Made by a program: the position numbers and the translations under genes. 64,000 nt of DNA from Lunatimonas sp. GTDB taxonomy: Bacteria; Bacteroidota; Bacteroidia; Cytophagales; Cyclobacteriaceae. Under the pieces are notes generated by a model. It had not been told where the DNA came from. It did not search any database and saw nothing but the letters and a program-made list of their open reading frames with translations. Positions 45,449 to 55,254 of the stretch are shown here, one piece after another. Location: positions 159,837-223,836 of the forward strand of contig NZ_JAFIEU010000022.1 in the NCBI RefSeq assembly GCF_020832325.1. The letters run 5' to 3'. Position 1 is the stretch's first letter. Each line of letters opens with the position of its first letter.

Positions 45449-46333
45449 ATGTACGAGAGACTAACAAAATGCCCGCTATGCAAGAGTGGGCTTTTTCTTA
45501 ACTACATGGTTGTAAAAGACCACGCCATATCAAAGGAATCTTTTACACTTTGTAAATGCACAGATTGTGGACTAATTTTTACTAATCCACGGCCAGAGCA
45601 AAAATACATCCATACATATTATGAATCCGAAGACTACATATCCCACACCAACCAATCCAAAAACCTAATACATATCCTCTATAAAGCGGTAAGAAGATAT
45701 ACCATACGCCAAAAAATTAATTGGATCAATACTCGAGTAAAGAAAAAGGGACGTCTTTTGGATTATGGTTGCGGTACAGGATACCTACTTGCAGCAGCCC
45801 AAAAAAACGGATGGCAGGTAATAGGATACGAACCAAACCCCACCGCATGTAAACAGGCTAAAAATATAAACGGTTTAACCCCCGTAACTAGCTTAACTAC
45901 GCTAAAAAAAGAGAAAAAATTCGATGCCATCACGCTCTTTCACGTGTTAGAACACATACATGATTTGAACAAAACCCTAAAAATAATTCTAGATTTACTC
46001 AAGAAACGTGGATTCCTCTTTATAGCTGTTCCAAATCTAGATTCGGTCGATTTCAAAAAACATCAAGAAAACTGGGCAGCATTAGACGTGCCCAGACACC
46101 TATACCACTTTACCAATGAAGCCATGAACCGCCTTGCCGACAAGTACGGCTTAAAAATCATTGAAAAAAAGCCGCTTATATTTGACGCCTACTACGTTTC
46201 TCTATTAACCGATAAGTATATGGGCCAAAATAATCCAATAGTATCCTTTTTGAACGGGTATCGCTATAATCAACAAGCAACAAAGCAACCAAATACACAT
46301 TCTAGCCTTCTTTACATCATCAAAAAGAAATGA
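45449..46333 (+). CDS. Class I SAM-dependent methyltransferase
   Basis: A 294-residue methyltransferase. The N-terminus has a zinc-ribbon-like pair CPLC and CTDCG (about 8-39). The SAM-binding motif LLDYGCGTGYLLAAA lies near residue 104, and FHVLEHIHD marks motif IV. Such proteins often methylate sugars, lipids or small metabolites; the substrate is unknown. It starts 5 bases after mnmG and overlaps the next gene by 4 bases, so the three form one transcript. Codon use is AT-rich compared with mnmG. Confidence 0.87.
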   Translation: MYERLTKCPLCKSGLFLNYMVVKDHAISKESFTLCKCTDCGLIFTNPRPEQKYIHTYYESEDYISHTNQSKNLIHILYKAVRRYTIRQKINWINTRVKKKGRLLDYGCGTGYLLAAAQKNGWQVIGYEPNPTACKQAKNINGLTPVTSLTTLKKEKKFDAITLFHVLEHIHDLNKTLKIILDLLKKRGFLFIAVPNLDSVDFKKHQENWAALDVPRHLYHFTNEAMNRLADKYGLKIIEKKPLIFDAYYVSLLTDKYMGQNNPIVSFLNGYRYNQQATKQPNTHSSLLYIIKKK

Positions 46334-48081
46334 GCCGTTTCTTTACTATAATAGCTATTTTTATACTCGCTGCACTAGCTTCGTCATGCGCTAAGCAAAG
46401 CTCGCCCATGGGAGGTCCCAAAGACGAAGACCCACCGGTGTTACTTTCAACAGATCCGGAAAACAATCAAACAAACCTATCTCCTAATGAAATCAACTTA
46501 CTATTCAATGAATTCGTCGCTTTGGATAACCCTACAAAACAGATCATTATCACCCCCAAAATCAAAACTGATGAGGTCCAATTCCTAGCAAACAAAAATC
46601 GAATCAACATCAAACTCAATCAAGATCTTGAAGAAAATACCACCTACGTATTCAATTTTCAGAAAAGCATTCAAGATATCACCGAAAAGAATCCAGCTGA
46701 AAACGTCAAACTGGTTTTCTCAACCGGAGACTATATCGACAGTCTAACCATCTCAGGAAGAGTAGCCTATGTGCAACCACGCAAAGAGCGCGAGATGAAA
46801 GATATTTTGGTCGGTCTATACCAAGAATCGGATACCACTGACCTTTTTACAGCTTCACCGTACTACATAGCACAAGCAGATACAGCTGGTAAATTCGAAA
46901 TCACCAATATCAAGGCCGGCCAATTCAGACTCTACGCCTGGCACGATGAAAATAACTCCCTGAAAGCAGAATACCGAAGTGAAGCCCATGGCTTTTACCC
47001 AGAAGTAATTGATATTCAACAAAATATGGAAGGATTTCACATAAATATTTTCAGAGCTGACTTATCTGACCTAAAAGTAAATCGAAGTTCACCAATCGGA
47101 AAAAACTTCGACATTGTACTCAGCAAAGCACCTATCACTTACGAGATCCAACACCCGGAAACCGGCAAAAAACTGTTCTCCCGACTAAACGACCGAACCA
47201 TACGTCTTTATCATACCGAACTATCCAACGATAGTACTGAAGTAACGCTCTCTTTAAAAGATTCGGTAGGTTTCTCCATAGACACCACTCTCTATGCAAA
47301 GTTTGAAGAAAGCGACAGACGTCAGGAGGCATTAGAAATCAAAGCCAACTCGGGACTGAGTTTTGTGCAAAACCTCCGCGCCGAATTAACTTTCAATAAA
47401 CCCATTGCACATATCAACTTTGACTCTCTCATGGTAAGATTCGATACCGCCGGAATTATTCCAATAGAACCCAAACACATTTACTTTACAGATAGTACCA
47501 AGTTCACAAAAGCCATTCTAGAATTAACTATTCCCGATTCACTAACCTTTGAAACCTACAAAGTTTATATTGGGGACTCTTCAGTGATCGATGTAGAAGG
47601 AATAGCAAACAAAGACAAACTAGAGGCAAACTACAAAAAACTAAAACAGGACCGGTTGGCAGATGGTGTAAGCGGGTCTGTCAACACAGATGAAAGACCC
47701 ATACTGATCCAACTCTTAAACAAAAAAGACGAAATCGTCAAAGAATTGTATCTAGAAGATACGAACACCTTCGAATTCAACCGCATTGAAGCAACCGACT
47801 ATAAGCTACGGGCTATCATCGACCGAAACAGAAACCGCAGATGGGACCCTGGAAACTTCCGCAAAAACACCCAGCCGGAACCCATCTACTTCTTCTACGA
47901 TTCCGAAACGAAATCCCAGGAATTTATCCTACGTGCGGGATGGACACTAACGGACATACTGCTTGAAAAGCGTAAGGACAGCGGCTACTATCCAGATACA
48001 TCGACAACTGAAACCACTACAGAACTGAAGGAAATTGATACTTTTGAGCTACCAGAATTTAACACAGATCCTCGAAAATGA
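46330..48081 (+). CDS. Ig-like domain (Big_5/SbsA-like) lipoprotein
   Basis: A 583-residue exported lipoprotein. The signal ends in the lipobox ALASSC (cysteine about 20), followed by SSPMGGPKDEDPPVLLSTDP, the typical opening of a family widespread in Bacteroidota. An N-terminal Ig-like domain (about 35-135) and a carboxypeptidase-regulatory-like segment (ADTAGKFEITNIKAGQFRLY) are seen. The rest looks beta-rich, with a late DRNRNRRWDPGNF loop. It is probably a surface or periplasmic structural protein. Its last base is 15 bases from the first DnaA box. Confidence 0.83.
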   Translation: MSRFFTIIAIFILAALASSCAKQSSPMGGPKDEDPPVLLSTDPENNQTNLSPNEINLLFNEFVALDNPTKQIIITPKIKTDEVQFLANKNRINIKLNQDLEENTTYVFNFQKSIQDITEKNPAENVKLVFSTGDYIDSLTISGRVAYVQPRKEREMKDILVGLYQESDTTDLFTASPYYIAQADTAGKFEITNIKAGQFRLYAWHDENNSLKAEYRSEAHGFYPEVIDIQQNMEGFHINIFRADLSDLKVNRSSPIGKNFDIVLSKAPITYEIQHPETGKKLFSRLNDRTIRLYHTELSNDSTEVTLSLKDSVGFSIDTTLYAKFEESDRRQEALEIKANSGLSFVQNLRAELTFNKPIAHINFDSLMVRFDTAGIIPIEPKHIYFTDSTKFTKAILELTIPDSLTFETYKVYIGDSSVIDVEGIANKDKLEANYKKLKQDRLADGVSGSVNTDERPILIQLLNKKDEIVKELYLEDTNTFEFNRIEATDYKLRAIIDRNRNRRWDPGNFRKNTQPEPIYFFYDSETKSQEFILRAGWTLTDILLEKRKDSGYYPDTSTTETTTELKEIDTFELPEFNTDPRK

Positions 48082-48095
48082 GGATGTGGAATACG

Positions 48096-48470
48096 GGTGG
48101 ATAACATGAATAAAAACTGGTACAAGCCCTCTATTATGCACAGCGGAAAAACGCTCACTGACCAATAACCCCTTAACATGGGGATAACGCACAACTTCCA
48201 CACACATACACACAATCACACCCACACAAACTTACGAACACCTAGAAAAAAATGCCTTATCCACAATCAACATACAAACGAAACTAAACATAAGAAAACC
48301 AACCGACTAGCAAAAACCAAACAGTGGATAAACTAGGGAAAAGAGGAGATAAAATGTTTCAACGAACGTGAATAAACCATACTCACTGAGTTACCCACAA
48401 ATCCACACCTTAATAAAGACAACCGATATTTTTTAATTAATCAAAACGGTTTTTATAAAAACGTGGATAA
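48096..48470. other. Predicted chromosomal replication origin oriC
   Basis: Eight DnaA boxes (consensus TTATNCACA, either strand) lie in 375 bases. Exact matches: TTATGCACA at 48134-48142 and TTATCCACA at 48257-48265. Matches at 8 of 9: 48096-48104, 48179-48187, 48323-48331, 48367-48375, 48391-48399 and 48462-48470. An AT-rich stretch at 48427-48460 could be the unwinding element. A G-free run covers 48190-48235. No gene is found in 48082-48669. The + strand shifts from C-rich on the left to G-rich on the right, and parS sites lie 4.5-4.9 kb away. From about 48471 to 48669 I see only an AT-rich leader for the MarR-type gene. Confidence 0.85.
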
Positions 48471-48669
48471 CCCAAAAAAAACGGCTTGTCTACTCCATTC
48501 AGCTTTGTAGGATTAAGGTCTCCCATCTTTTTTAACTGCCGGTAAGGCCAATTTCCGGGCCAATGAATTTTGGCAATCCGTTGAAAAATATCGGGTCTAT
48601 TTAGTATGCATGCATAACTTTTTTCTGTAAATTTAGGTAGCCATTGCTGAAATTACGTATACTAGTCAA

Positions 48670-49110
48670 ATGAAGAAAGAGGAGACCTTCGATTTCCACA
48701 TAAAGTCCTGTTGGCATTCTATTTCGAGAATGTACAATCAAAAAGCCGCTCAGGAGGACATTACCGCTTCTATCGGCTATGTGTTGATCAATATACATTC
48801 AAAGGATGGCACGCCAGCAACTAAAATCGCTCCTATGTTGGGCTTGGAGACCAGAAGCCTCACCAGGGTATTGAAAAGTATGGAAGATAAGGGATTGATT
48901 GAAAAGAGACCCGATCCCCTAGATCGCAGGTCTGTGCGTATTTTCTTAACAGAATTGGGTAGGCAAAAAAAAGGAAAGTCTGTAGAGACGGTCATGGATT
49001 TCAACCAAAAGGTGCAAAAGGCATTGACGGAAAAAGAATTGAAAAGTTTTTTTCGAATTTTCCGGAAAATCAATGACGTAATACATCAGAATCAAAAAAG
49101 CGAATTTTAA
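48670..49110 (+). CDS. MarR family transcription regulator
   Basis: A 146-residue winged-helix regulator. The recognition region TKIAPMLGLETRSLTRVLKS (about 56-75) is followed by the wing KGLIEKRPDPLDRRSVRIFL. It begins 22 bases before the beta-oxidation genes on the same strand and most likely controls them. A long-chain acyl-CoA or similar ligand would be the natural inducer, by analogy only. Confidence 0.9.
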   Translation: MKKEETFDFHIKSCWHSISRMYNQKAAQEDITASIGYVLINIHSKDGTPATKIAPMLGLETRSLTRVLKSMEDKGLIEKRPDPLDRRSVRIFLTELGRQKKGKSVETVMDFNQKVQKALTEKELKSFFRIFRKINDVIHQNQKSEF

Positions 49111-49131
49111 TAATAAACCGAAATATAGCTT

Positions 49132-51537
49132 ATGAACAGAATCATTCAGAAAGTAGCCGTTTTAGGTTCTGGAGTAATGGGTTCCAGGATCGCCTGCCAC
49201 TTTGCCAACATAGGCGTGCAGGTACTTTTGCTGGACATTGTCCCGCGCGAACTCACCGAACAGGAACAGAAAAAAGGACGTAGCCTGGAAGACAAGGAGG
49301 TAAGAAACCGCCTAGTGAACGAGGCCTTGCAAAATGCCCTTAAATCAAAACCCTCTCCGATTTATGACACAGCCTTTGCTTCAAGGATTTCTACTGGCAA
49401 CTTCGACGACGATCTGCCCAAAATCAAAGACTACGATTGGGTCATTGAGGTAGTTGTAGAGAAACTCGAAATCAAGCAATCCTTATTTGAAAAAGTAGAG
49501 CAGCATCGGAAGCCGGGCACCCTCATTACTTCCAATACATCTGGTATTCCCATGCACTTGATGTGTAAAGGCCGATCGGAGGATTTCCAGGTGCATTTTG
49601 CTGGAACCCACTTTTTCAATCCACCGCGGTACCTACGATTGCTTGAGATCATTCCCGGTCCTAAAACCGATCCGAAGATCATTGACTTTTTGATGGGATA
49701 CGGTGACCGTTTTTTGGGAAAGGAAACCGTGTTGTGTAAAGACACACCGGCTTTTATTGCGAATAGGATCGGTGTATATTCCATCATTTCCGCTATCCAT
49801 ACCATTGAAAAATTAGGTATGGGCGTATCTGAGGTGGATAAACTTACCGGTACCGTCATAGGTAGGGCTAAATCTGCCACCTTCCGTACGATGGATGTAG
49901 TGGGCTTGGATACCACGGTGAATGTGGCTACCAACTTAAAACAGGTGCTTTCTCACGACGAATCCAAGGATCGTTTTGAGTTGCCAAAGAGCATGAAAGT
50001 GCTCCACGAAAACAAATGGCTGGGCGATAAGACCGGACAGGGATATTTTAAAATGATCCGGCATAAGGATGGCAGTAAAGAGCTCAAGGAGATTGATCTC
50101 CAGACGATGGAGTACAAAGATGTTGAAAAGCCAAGATTGAAGTCCCTCGACGAAGCCAAACCTATCGAAGACCTCAAAGAACGCATCCGCTTCCTGGTAA
50201 ACTATAACGATCGATCCGGAGAGTTTTTTAGAGAGACGTTTTATGATTTGTTCAGGTATTGCTCCTTCCGAATTCCAGAGATCGCTGATGAGCTCTACCG
50301 CATAGATCAAGCTGTAAGTGCCGGTTTTGGCTGGGAATATGGGCCCTTTGAAAACTGGGACATATTGGGAGTAAAAGAAACCGTCACCAACATGGAGAAG
50401 GCCGGTCATAAGGCCGCCGATTGGGTATATGAGATGTTGGAGGCAGGAAATGATTCCTTCTATAAGGTGGTAGACGGTAAGCGCAATTACTACGACATCC
50501 CTTCCAAATCGTACAAGGAAATCCCTGGACAGGGTGACTTTATCCTCATCGACACGCTCAAAGGAGCTAAAAAGAAAGTATGGGGCAATGAAGGTGCCAC
50601 TGTGTACGACATGGGCGACGAGGTCTTGCTTTTGGAGTTCCATACCAAGATGAACTCATTGGGTGCAGAAGTAGTGCAGGGTATCAATACGGCCATATCC
50701 ATGGCAGAGAAGTCTTACAAAGGCCTGGTCATCGGAAACGAGGGAGGTAATTTCTCCGCAGGTGCCAACCTGGCGATACTGTACATGTTTGCAGGCGATC
50801 AAGAGTATGACGAGATCAACCTGATGATTGCACAATTCCAAAATACCATGATGCGTGTGCGCTACTCAGACGTGCCGGTGGTGGTAGCACCGCACAATAT
50901 GGCACTAGGCGGGGGATGCGAAATGTCGCTTCATGCAGATGCCATTCAAGCGCATGCGGAATTGTATATGGGTTTGGTGGAAGTAGGGGTTGGATTGATT
51001 CCTGCAGGTGGCGGGACAAAGGAAATGACCCGTCGCTTTGCCAATGCGATTGTACCCGGAGATGTGGAGCTCAACCGGTTGCAGGAAATATTTATGAATA
51101 TCGCCATGGCAAAGGTTTCTACATCCGCTCAGGAAGCGAAAGGATTGGGTTACCTTGAAGCGAAGGACGCCATTACGCTAAACCGCAAAAGGCAGCTCGC
51201 AGACGCAAAATCGAAGGTGCTGTCGCTCTATGAACAGGGATATTCCCGACCCATTCAGCAGACCAACATCAAAGTGCTCGGAAAGACGTCTCTTGCGTTG
51301 TTTGAAGCCGGCATCACGGGAATGATCTACGGATCCTATATCTCCGATCACGATGCGAAGATTGCCCGTAAATTGGCCTATGTCATGAGCGGTGGCGATC
51401 TATCTAGTGCCTCAGAGGTCAGCGAGCAGTATTTGCTGGATTTGGAAAGAGAGGCCTTCTTGAGTTTGACCGGAGAGAAGAAGACGCTGGAACGCATTCA
51501 CAGCATTCTCTTTAAGGGCAAACCCCTGAGAAACTGA
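49132..51537 (+). CDS. 3-hydroxyacyl-CoA dehydrogenase / enoyl-CoA hydratase fusion
   Basis: A bifunctional beta-oxidation enzyme of 801 residues. The dehydrogenase half comes first: NAD-binding VLGSGVMGSRIACHFANIG (about 9-27), then HFFNPPRYLRLLEI and the C-terminal dehydrogenase domains. The crotonase half is at the end: GNEGGNFSAGANLAILY and LGGGCEMSLHADAIQAHAE. This order is the reverse of E. coli FadB/FadJ but is common in this phylum. Together with the thiolase it forms the trifunctional beta-oxidation complex. The next gene follows after 51 bases. Confidence 0.93.
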   Translation: MNRIIQKVAVLGSGVMGSRIACHFANIGVQVLLLDIVPRELTEQEQKKGRSLEDKEVRNRLVNEALQNALKSKPSPIYDTAFASRISTGNFDDDLPKIKDYDWVIEVVVEKLEIKQSLFEKVEQHRKPGTLITSNTSGIPMHLMCKGRSEDFQVHFAGTHFFNPPRYLRLLEIIPGPKTDPKIIDFLMGYGDRFLGKETVLCKDTPAFIANRIGVYSIISAIHTIEKLGMGVSEVDKLTGTVIGRAKSATFRTMDVVGLDTTVNVATNLKQVLSHDESKDRFELPKSMKVLHENKWLGDKTGQGYFKMIRHKDGSKELKEIDLQTMEYKDVEKPRLKSLDEAKPIEDLKERIRFLVNYNDRSGEFFRETFYDLFRYCSFRIPEIADELYRIDQAVSAGFGWEYGPFENWDILGVKETVTNMEKAGHKAADWVYEMLEAGNDSFYKVVDGKRNYYDIPSKSYKEIPGQGDFILIDTLKGAKKKVWGNEGATVYDMGDEVLLLEFHTKMNSLGAEVVQGINTAISMAEKSYKGLVIGNEGGNFSAGANLAILYMFAGDQEYDEINLMIAQFQNTMMRVRYSDVPVVVAPHNMALGGGCEMSLHADAIQAHAELYMGLVEVGVGLIPAGGGTKEMTRRFANAIVPGDVELNRLQEIFMNIAMAKVSTSAQEAKGLGYLEAKDAITLNRKRQLADAKSKVLSLYEQGYSRPIQQTNIKVLGKTSLALFEAGITGMIYGSYISDHDAKIARKLAYVMSGGDLSSASEVSEQYLLDLEREAFLSLTGEKKTLERIHSILFKGKPLRN

Positions 51538-51588
51538 TGTATTTACGGAAAAAATCAGCATGTTTTTAACCCCAATAACTGAAAAAAG

Positions 51589-52764
51589 ATGGAAGCATAT
51601 ATTGTAAATGGATATAGATCAGCAGTAGGAAAGGCCAAGAAGGGAGGTTTTCGTTTTTACCGCCCGGACGATCTGGCCTCGGATGTGATCAGGTTTTTGA
51701 TGGAAAAGGTACCGCAGGTATCGCCAAAGCAGGTAGACGACCTGATTGTGGGCAATGCCATTCCAGAGGCAGAACAGGGCATGCAAATGGGAAGGATGAT
51801 CGCTTTGCTGGCCTTGGGCAAGGATGTCCCCGGGTTTGTGATGAACCGCTATTGCGGATCGGGTATAGAAGCCATCGCATTGGCGACGGCAAAAATCAAA
51901 TCCGGCATGGCCGATTGCATCATTGCCGGAGGTACGGAGTCCATGTCCATGCTGCCCATGATGGGATACCGCACAGCCCTCAACTGGGACATTGCCTCCA
52001 ACAATCCGGACTATTACCTTAGCATGGGCCTCACCGCAGAGGAGTTGGCGAAGGACTATAGCATCACTCGGGAAGATGCAGATCGCTTTTCGGTACGTTC
52101 CCACGAGCGGGCCATCAGTGCCATCCAAGGAGGTAGATTCAAGGATGAGATCGTACCAGTACAGGTAGAGGAAACTTATTTGGATGAGAACCAAAAGAAG
52201 AAAACCAGAACGTTTACCGTGGACACAGATGAAGGACCCCGTCCCGGTACCACGTTGGATGTGTTGGCAAACTTGAAGCCAGCATTCAAGCAAGGCGGAC
52301 AAGTCACTGCCGGCAACTCCTCCCAAACTTCCGATGGAGCGGCCTTTGTGATGGTCATGTCAGAGGGCATGGTGAAGGAACTCAACTTGGAGCCTGTGGC
52401 GCGTTTGGTGTCTTACAGTGTGGCCGGCGTGGAGCCTAGAATTATGGGTATAGGTCCCAAAGAGGCAGTACCCAAGGCGTTGAAGCAGGCAGGATTGACC
52501 CTGAATGATATCGACCTTATCGAGCTCAACGAAGCTTTTGCCACACAGGCCTTGGCGGTGATCCGAGCCCTTGACATGAACGAAGATATCGTCAACGTAA
52601 ACGGCGGCGCCGTGGCCCTAGGCCATCCGCTCGGATGCACCGGTGCCAAGCTCACCGTACAGATCATCAACGAACTACGACGCCGAAACGGAAAATACGG
52701 CCTCGTCACCGCCTGCGTCGGAGGCGGCCAAGGTGTTGCGGGTGTGGTGGAGCTATTGAGATAG
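51589..52764 (+). CDS. Acetyl-CoA C-acyltransferase (thiolase)
   Basis: The enzyme closing the beta-oxidation cycle: it splits 3-ketoacyl-CoA with CoA into acetyl-CoA and a shortened acyl-CoA. 391 residues, the typical length. The acyl-accepting cysteine is in [11 protein letters not shown] (about 86-96). The catalytic histidine is in [16 protein letters not shown], and the second cysteine in [10 protein letters not shown]. It lies directly after the hydroxyacyl dehydrogenase gene. The stop codon overlaps the first base of a repeat cluster that begins the four-helix-bundle insertion. Confidence 0.94.
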   Translation: MEAYIVNGYRSAVGKAKKGGFRFYRPDDLASDVIRFLMEKVPQVSPKQVDDLIVGNAIPEAEQGMQMGRMIALLALGKDVPGFVMNRYCGSGIEAIALATAKIKSGMADCIIAGGTESMSMLPMMGYRTALNWDIASNNPDYYLSMGLTAEELAKDYSITREDADRFSVRSHERAISAIQGGRFKDEIVPVQVEETYLDENQKKKTRTFTVDTDEGPRPGTTLDVLANLKPAFKQGGQVTAGNSSQTSDGAAFVMVMSEGMVKELNLEPVARLVSYSVAGVEPRIMGIGPKEAVPKALKQAGLTLNDIDLIELNEAFATQALAVIRALDMNEDIVNVNGGAVALGHPLGCTGAKLTVQIINELRRRNGKYGLVTACVGGGQGVAGVVELLR

Positions 52765-53340
52765 ACATAAGTACTAAGACATAAGACATAAGATCTTTAG
52801 TCTTAGTATCGACGATGCGAATTAAACCAAGAATGGATAAAGTCGAAAAACGCACCTGAAGAATGCATAATTACAAGGAGCTTTTGGTATGGAAAAAGGC
52901 GATAGCCTTGGCTACTCAAATTTATCAGATATCAGGTGATTTTCCGGATACTGAAAAATTCGGGCTGGTTTCCCAAATGCGCCGCAGCGTCATATCTATT
53001 TCATCCAACATTGCAGAAGGTGCAGGTAGAAGGACCGACAAGGAATTTGCACATTTTCTCGGCATTTCTCATGCCTCTGTGTGTGAATTGGAGTCCCAAC
53101 TGCATGTATGCAAAGAGTTGCAGTTGGTAAACGAAGAAGATTTTCTATCGGTAGCCAACAGTTTGTCCGAGGTTCAGCGTATTCTATTTTCGCTGATTAG
53201 GAAATTTGATAATTGAGGCACGTTAATTCTTGTATGACTTATTGTCCTAAACGAGTCGTATTTCCAAATATGTACTATACTCAATTTCAAGACGACTAAA
53301 AAGTCTAAAATCTTACGTCTTAAATCTTACGTCTAAAAAA
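52764..53340. mobile_element. Putative four-helix-bundle cassette with inverted flanking repeats
   Basis: Between the thiolase stop and the acyl-CoA dehydrogenase ATG lies a 577-base segment. Its left edge (52764-52810) repeats GACATAAG and CTAAGACATAAGA. Its right edge (53295-53340) repeats AATCTTACGTCT. Reverse-complemented, the left edge reads TCTTATGTCTTATGTCTTAG, so the two edges form an imperfect inverted pair built of TCTTAYGTCT units. The only gene inside is the four-helix-bundle gene. The layout suggests a small inserted cassette that left the beta-oxidation operon co-oriented. No target duplication is clear, so mobility is inference. Confidence 0.5.
52863..53216 (+). CDS. Four-helix-bundle protein (23S rRNA intervening-sequence family)
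   Basis: A 117-residue helical protein. The family marks are clear: HNYKELLVWKKAIALATQIY at the start, then QMRRSVISISSNIAEGAGR (about 42-60) and the ending LSEVQRILFSLIRKFDN. Relatives are encoded in 23S rRNA intervening sequences and scattered singly in many genomes; a similar fold is used by the Avd accessory proteins of diversity-generating retroelements. No retroelement is near. The role is unknown. It sits within repeats inside an otherwise functional operon. Confidence 0.9.
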   Translation: MHNYKELLVWKKAIALATQIYQISGDFPDTEKFGLVSQMRRSVISISSNIAEGAGRRTDKEFAHFLGISHASVCELESQLHVCKELQLVNEEDFLSVANSLSEVQRILFSLIRKFDN

Positions 53341-55131
53341 ATGAAAACCCCAATAAACGGAGGAGAATTCCTCATCAAAGAAACCAAGGCTGTGGATGTA
53401 TTTATTCCGGAGGAATTTAGCGAGGAGCAGCTGATGATGGCACAGGCGTGCCAGGATTTTGTGGATATGGAAATCATGCCCAAGGCAGACGCCATAGACA
53501 GCATGAAGGATCCGGACTTGGTTCCGGGTATTTTGAAAAAGGCCGGTGAATTGGGTTTACTAGGTGTCTCGGTGCCGGAGGAATATGGTGGCTTGGGGAT
53601 GAGTTTCAATACCTCTATGCTGATAGCCGATATCATAGGCTCGGCCGGATCTTTTTCCACCACCTACGGTGCCCATACCGGAATAGGTACACTGCCCATT
53701 CTCTACTACGGCACGGAGGAACAAAAGCAAAAGTACCTGCCCAAGCTCACCAATGCGGAGTGGGCAGCCTGCTATTGCCTTACCGAGCCGGACGCCGGAT
53801 CTGATGCCAATTCCGGAAAGACCAAAGCTACCCTCACCGAGGATGGCAAGCATTACCTGATCAATGGACAGAAGATGTGGATCTCCAATGGAGGCTTTGC
53901 GGATCTATTCATTGTATTTGCCCGCATTGAAGATGACAAGTACCTTTCAGCCTTTATCGTGGAGAAAACCTTTGGCGGAATCACCATGAACGAGGAAGAG
54001 AAAAAAATGGGCATCAAGGGATCTTCCACCCGGCAGGTATTCTTTAACGATTGCAAGGTACCCGTGGAAAACCTGCTTTCCGAACGTGGCAACGGATTTA
54101 AAATCGCTGTCAATATCCTGAATATAGGCCGGATCAAATTGGGTGCCGGCGTGCTGGGTGGATGTAGGACAGTGCTGGGAAATGCTATCCAGTATGCCGG
54201 TGAACGCAAGCAGTTTGGAGTGAGCATCAACACGTTTGGGGCCATCAAACAAAAACTTGCAGAGATGGCCATCCGCACCTATGCCTGCGAGGCGCTTTGT
54301 TACAGAGCGGGCCAGGATGTGGAAGACCGCATGGCAGCTTTGGAAGCCGAGGGCTTGAGTGATGCCGAGGCAAAGCTAAAAGGACTGGAGCAGTTTGCGA
54401 TTGAATGTGCCATAGCCAAAGTACACGGTTCGGAGGTATTGGATTATGTGGTCGATCAGGGCGTGCAGGTATATGGAGGTATGGGTTATTCGGCAGATGC
54501 ACCGATGGAAAGAGCCTACCGCGACGCCCGAATTTCCAGAATATACGAAGGAACCAATGAGATTAACCGCATCCTGATGGTAGGGATGTTGTTGAAACGT
54601 GCCCTGAAGGGGGAGATTAATCTGATGGGCCCTGCCATGGCGGTAGGAGAGGAGCTGAAGGCGGTGCCCAGCTTTGAGCAGGTGGACACTTCGCAGCCCA
54701 TGGCGGCTGAGAAGGACGTGCTCAATAAGCTTAAGAAGGTGTTTCTCATGGTAGGAGGAAGGGCCGCCCAGGTGTTGGGTGCCAAGATCGACGCTGAACA
54801 GGAGATTATGATGAACCTTGCGGATATCATGATTGAGATCTATGCAGCCGAATCTGCCGTGCTCCGCACAGAGAAGCTTATTTCGCAAAGGGGCGTAGCG
54901 CATACCCGGATTCAGCAGGCTGCCACCCAGGTTTACCTTTTTGAAGCAGTGGAAAAAATTCAGACCGCCGGAAAAGAAGCTATCAATTCATTTCTTTCAG
55001 GAGATGAACAAAAGGTTCTGTTGATGGGGTTGAAGCGGTTTACGAAAATGGAAGCTGTCAATGTAAAGGAACTTCGCCGGGAAATAGCCGATGCGTTGAT
55101 AGCCAAAGGGAAGTACCTGTTCTTCCAGTAA
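53341..55131 (+). CDS. Acyl-CoA dehydrogenase
   Basis: A flavoenzyme for the first step of beta-oxidation, 596 residues. The standard N-terminal helical and beta domains show CYCLTEPDAGSDANS (about 141-155) and ISNGGFADLFIVFAR. The C-terminal domain has GERKQFGVSINTFGAIKQKL and the catalytic-base region QVYGGMGYSADAPMERAYRD with RIYEGTNEINR. A C-terminal extension of about 180 residues is typical of VLCAD/ACAD9-like bacterial enzymes for long chains. It completes the operon begun by the MarR gene. The ATG abuts the inverted repeat of the inserted cassette. Confidence 0.94.
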   Translation: MKTPINGGEFLIKETKAVDVFIPEEFSEEQLMMAQACQDFVDMEIMPKADAIDSMKDPDLVPGILKKAGELGLLGVSVPEEYGGLGMSFNTSMLIADIIGSAGSFSTTYGAHTGIGTLPILYYGTEEQKQKYLPKLTNAEWAACYCLTEPDAGSDANSGKTKATLTEDGKHYLINGQKMWISNGGFADLFIVFARIEDDKYLSAFIVEKTFGGITMNEEEKKMGIKGSSTRQVFFNDCKVPVENLLSERGNGFKIAVNILNIGRIKLGAGVLGGCRTVLGNAIQYAGERKQFGVSINTFGAIKQKLAEMAIRTYACEALCYRAGQDVEDRMAALEAEGLSDAEAKLKGLEQFAIECAIAKVHGSEVLDYVVDQGVQVYGGMGYSADAPMERAYRDARISRIYEGTNEINRILMVGMLLKRALKGEINLMGPAMAVGEELKAVPSFEQVDTSQPMAAEKDVLNKLKKVFLMVGGRAAQVLGAKIDAEQEIMMNLADIMIEIYAAESAVLRTEKLISQRGVAHTRIQQAATQVYLFEAVEKIQTAGKEAINSFLSGDEQKVLLMGLKRFTKMEAVNVKELRREIADALIAKGKYLFFQ

Positions 55132-55169
55132 ATAAGGTAATCCCATTGGCTTGGCCCGATTGATTAAAC

Positions 55170-55218
55170 AGGCCTTTGTTCATTCTACGGAATGGGCAAA
55201 GGCCTTTGTATTTTACTA
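55170..55218 (+). terminator. Terminator of the beta-oxidation operon
   Basis: The arms AGGCCTTTGTTCATT and AATGGGCAAAGGCCT pair with a two-base internal mismatch around a 6-base loop. A T-rich tail (TTGTATTTTACTATTTTTT) follows. Confidence 0.85.
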
Positions 55219-55254
55219 TTTTTTACCATAGCGGCGAATATATCCTTGCAATTT

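Noticed and set aside
52863..53216. Diversity-generating retroelement suggested by the Avd-like four-helix fold
   Set aside because: No reverse transcriptase and no template/variable repeat pair lie nearby.
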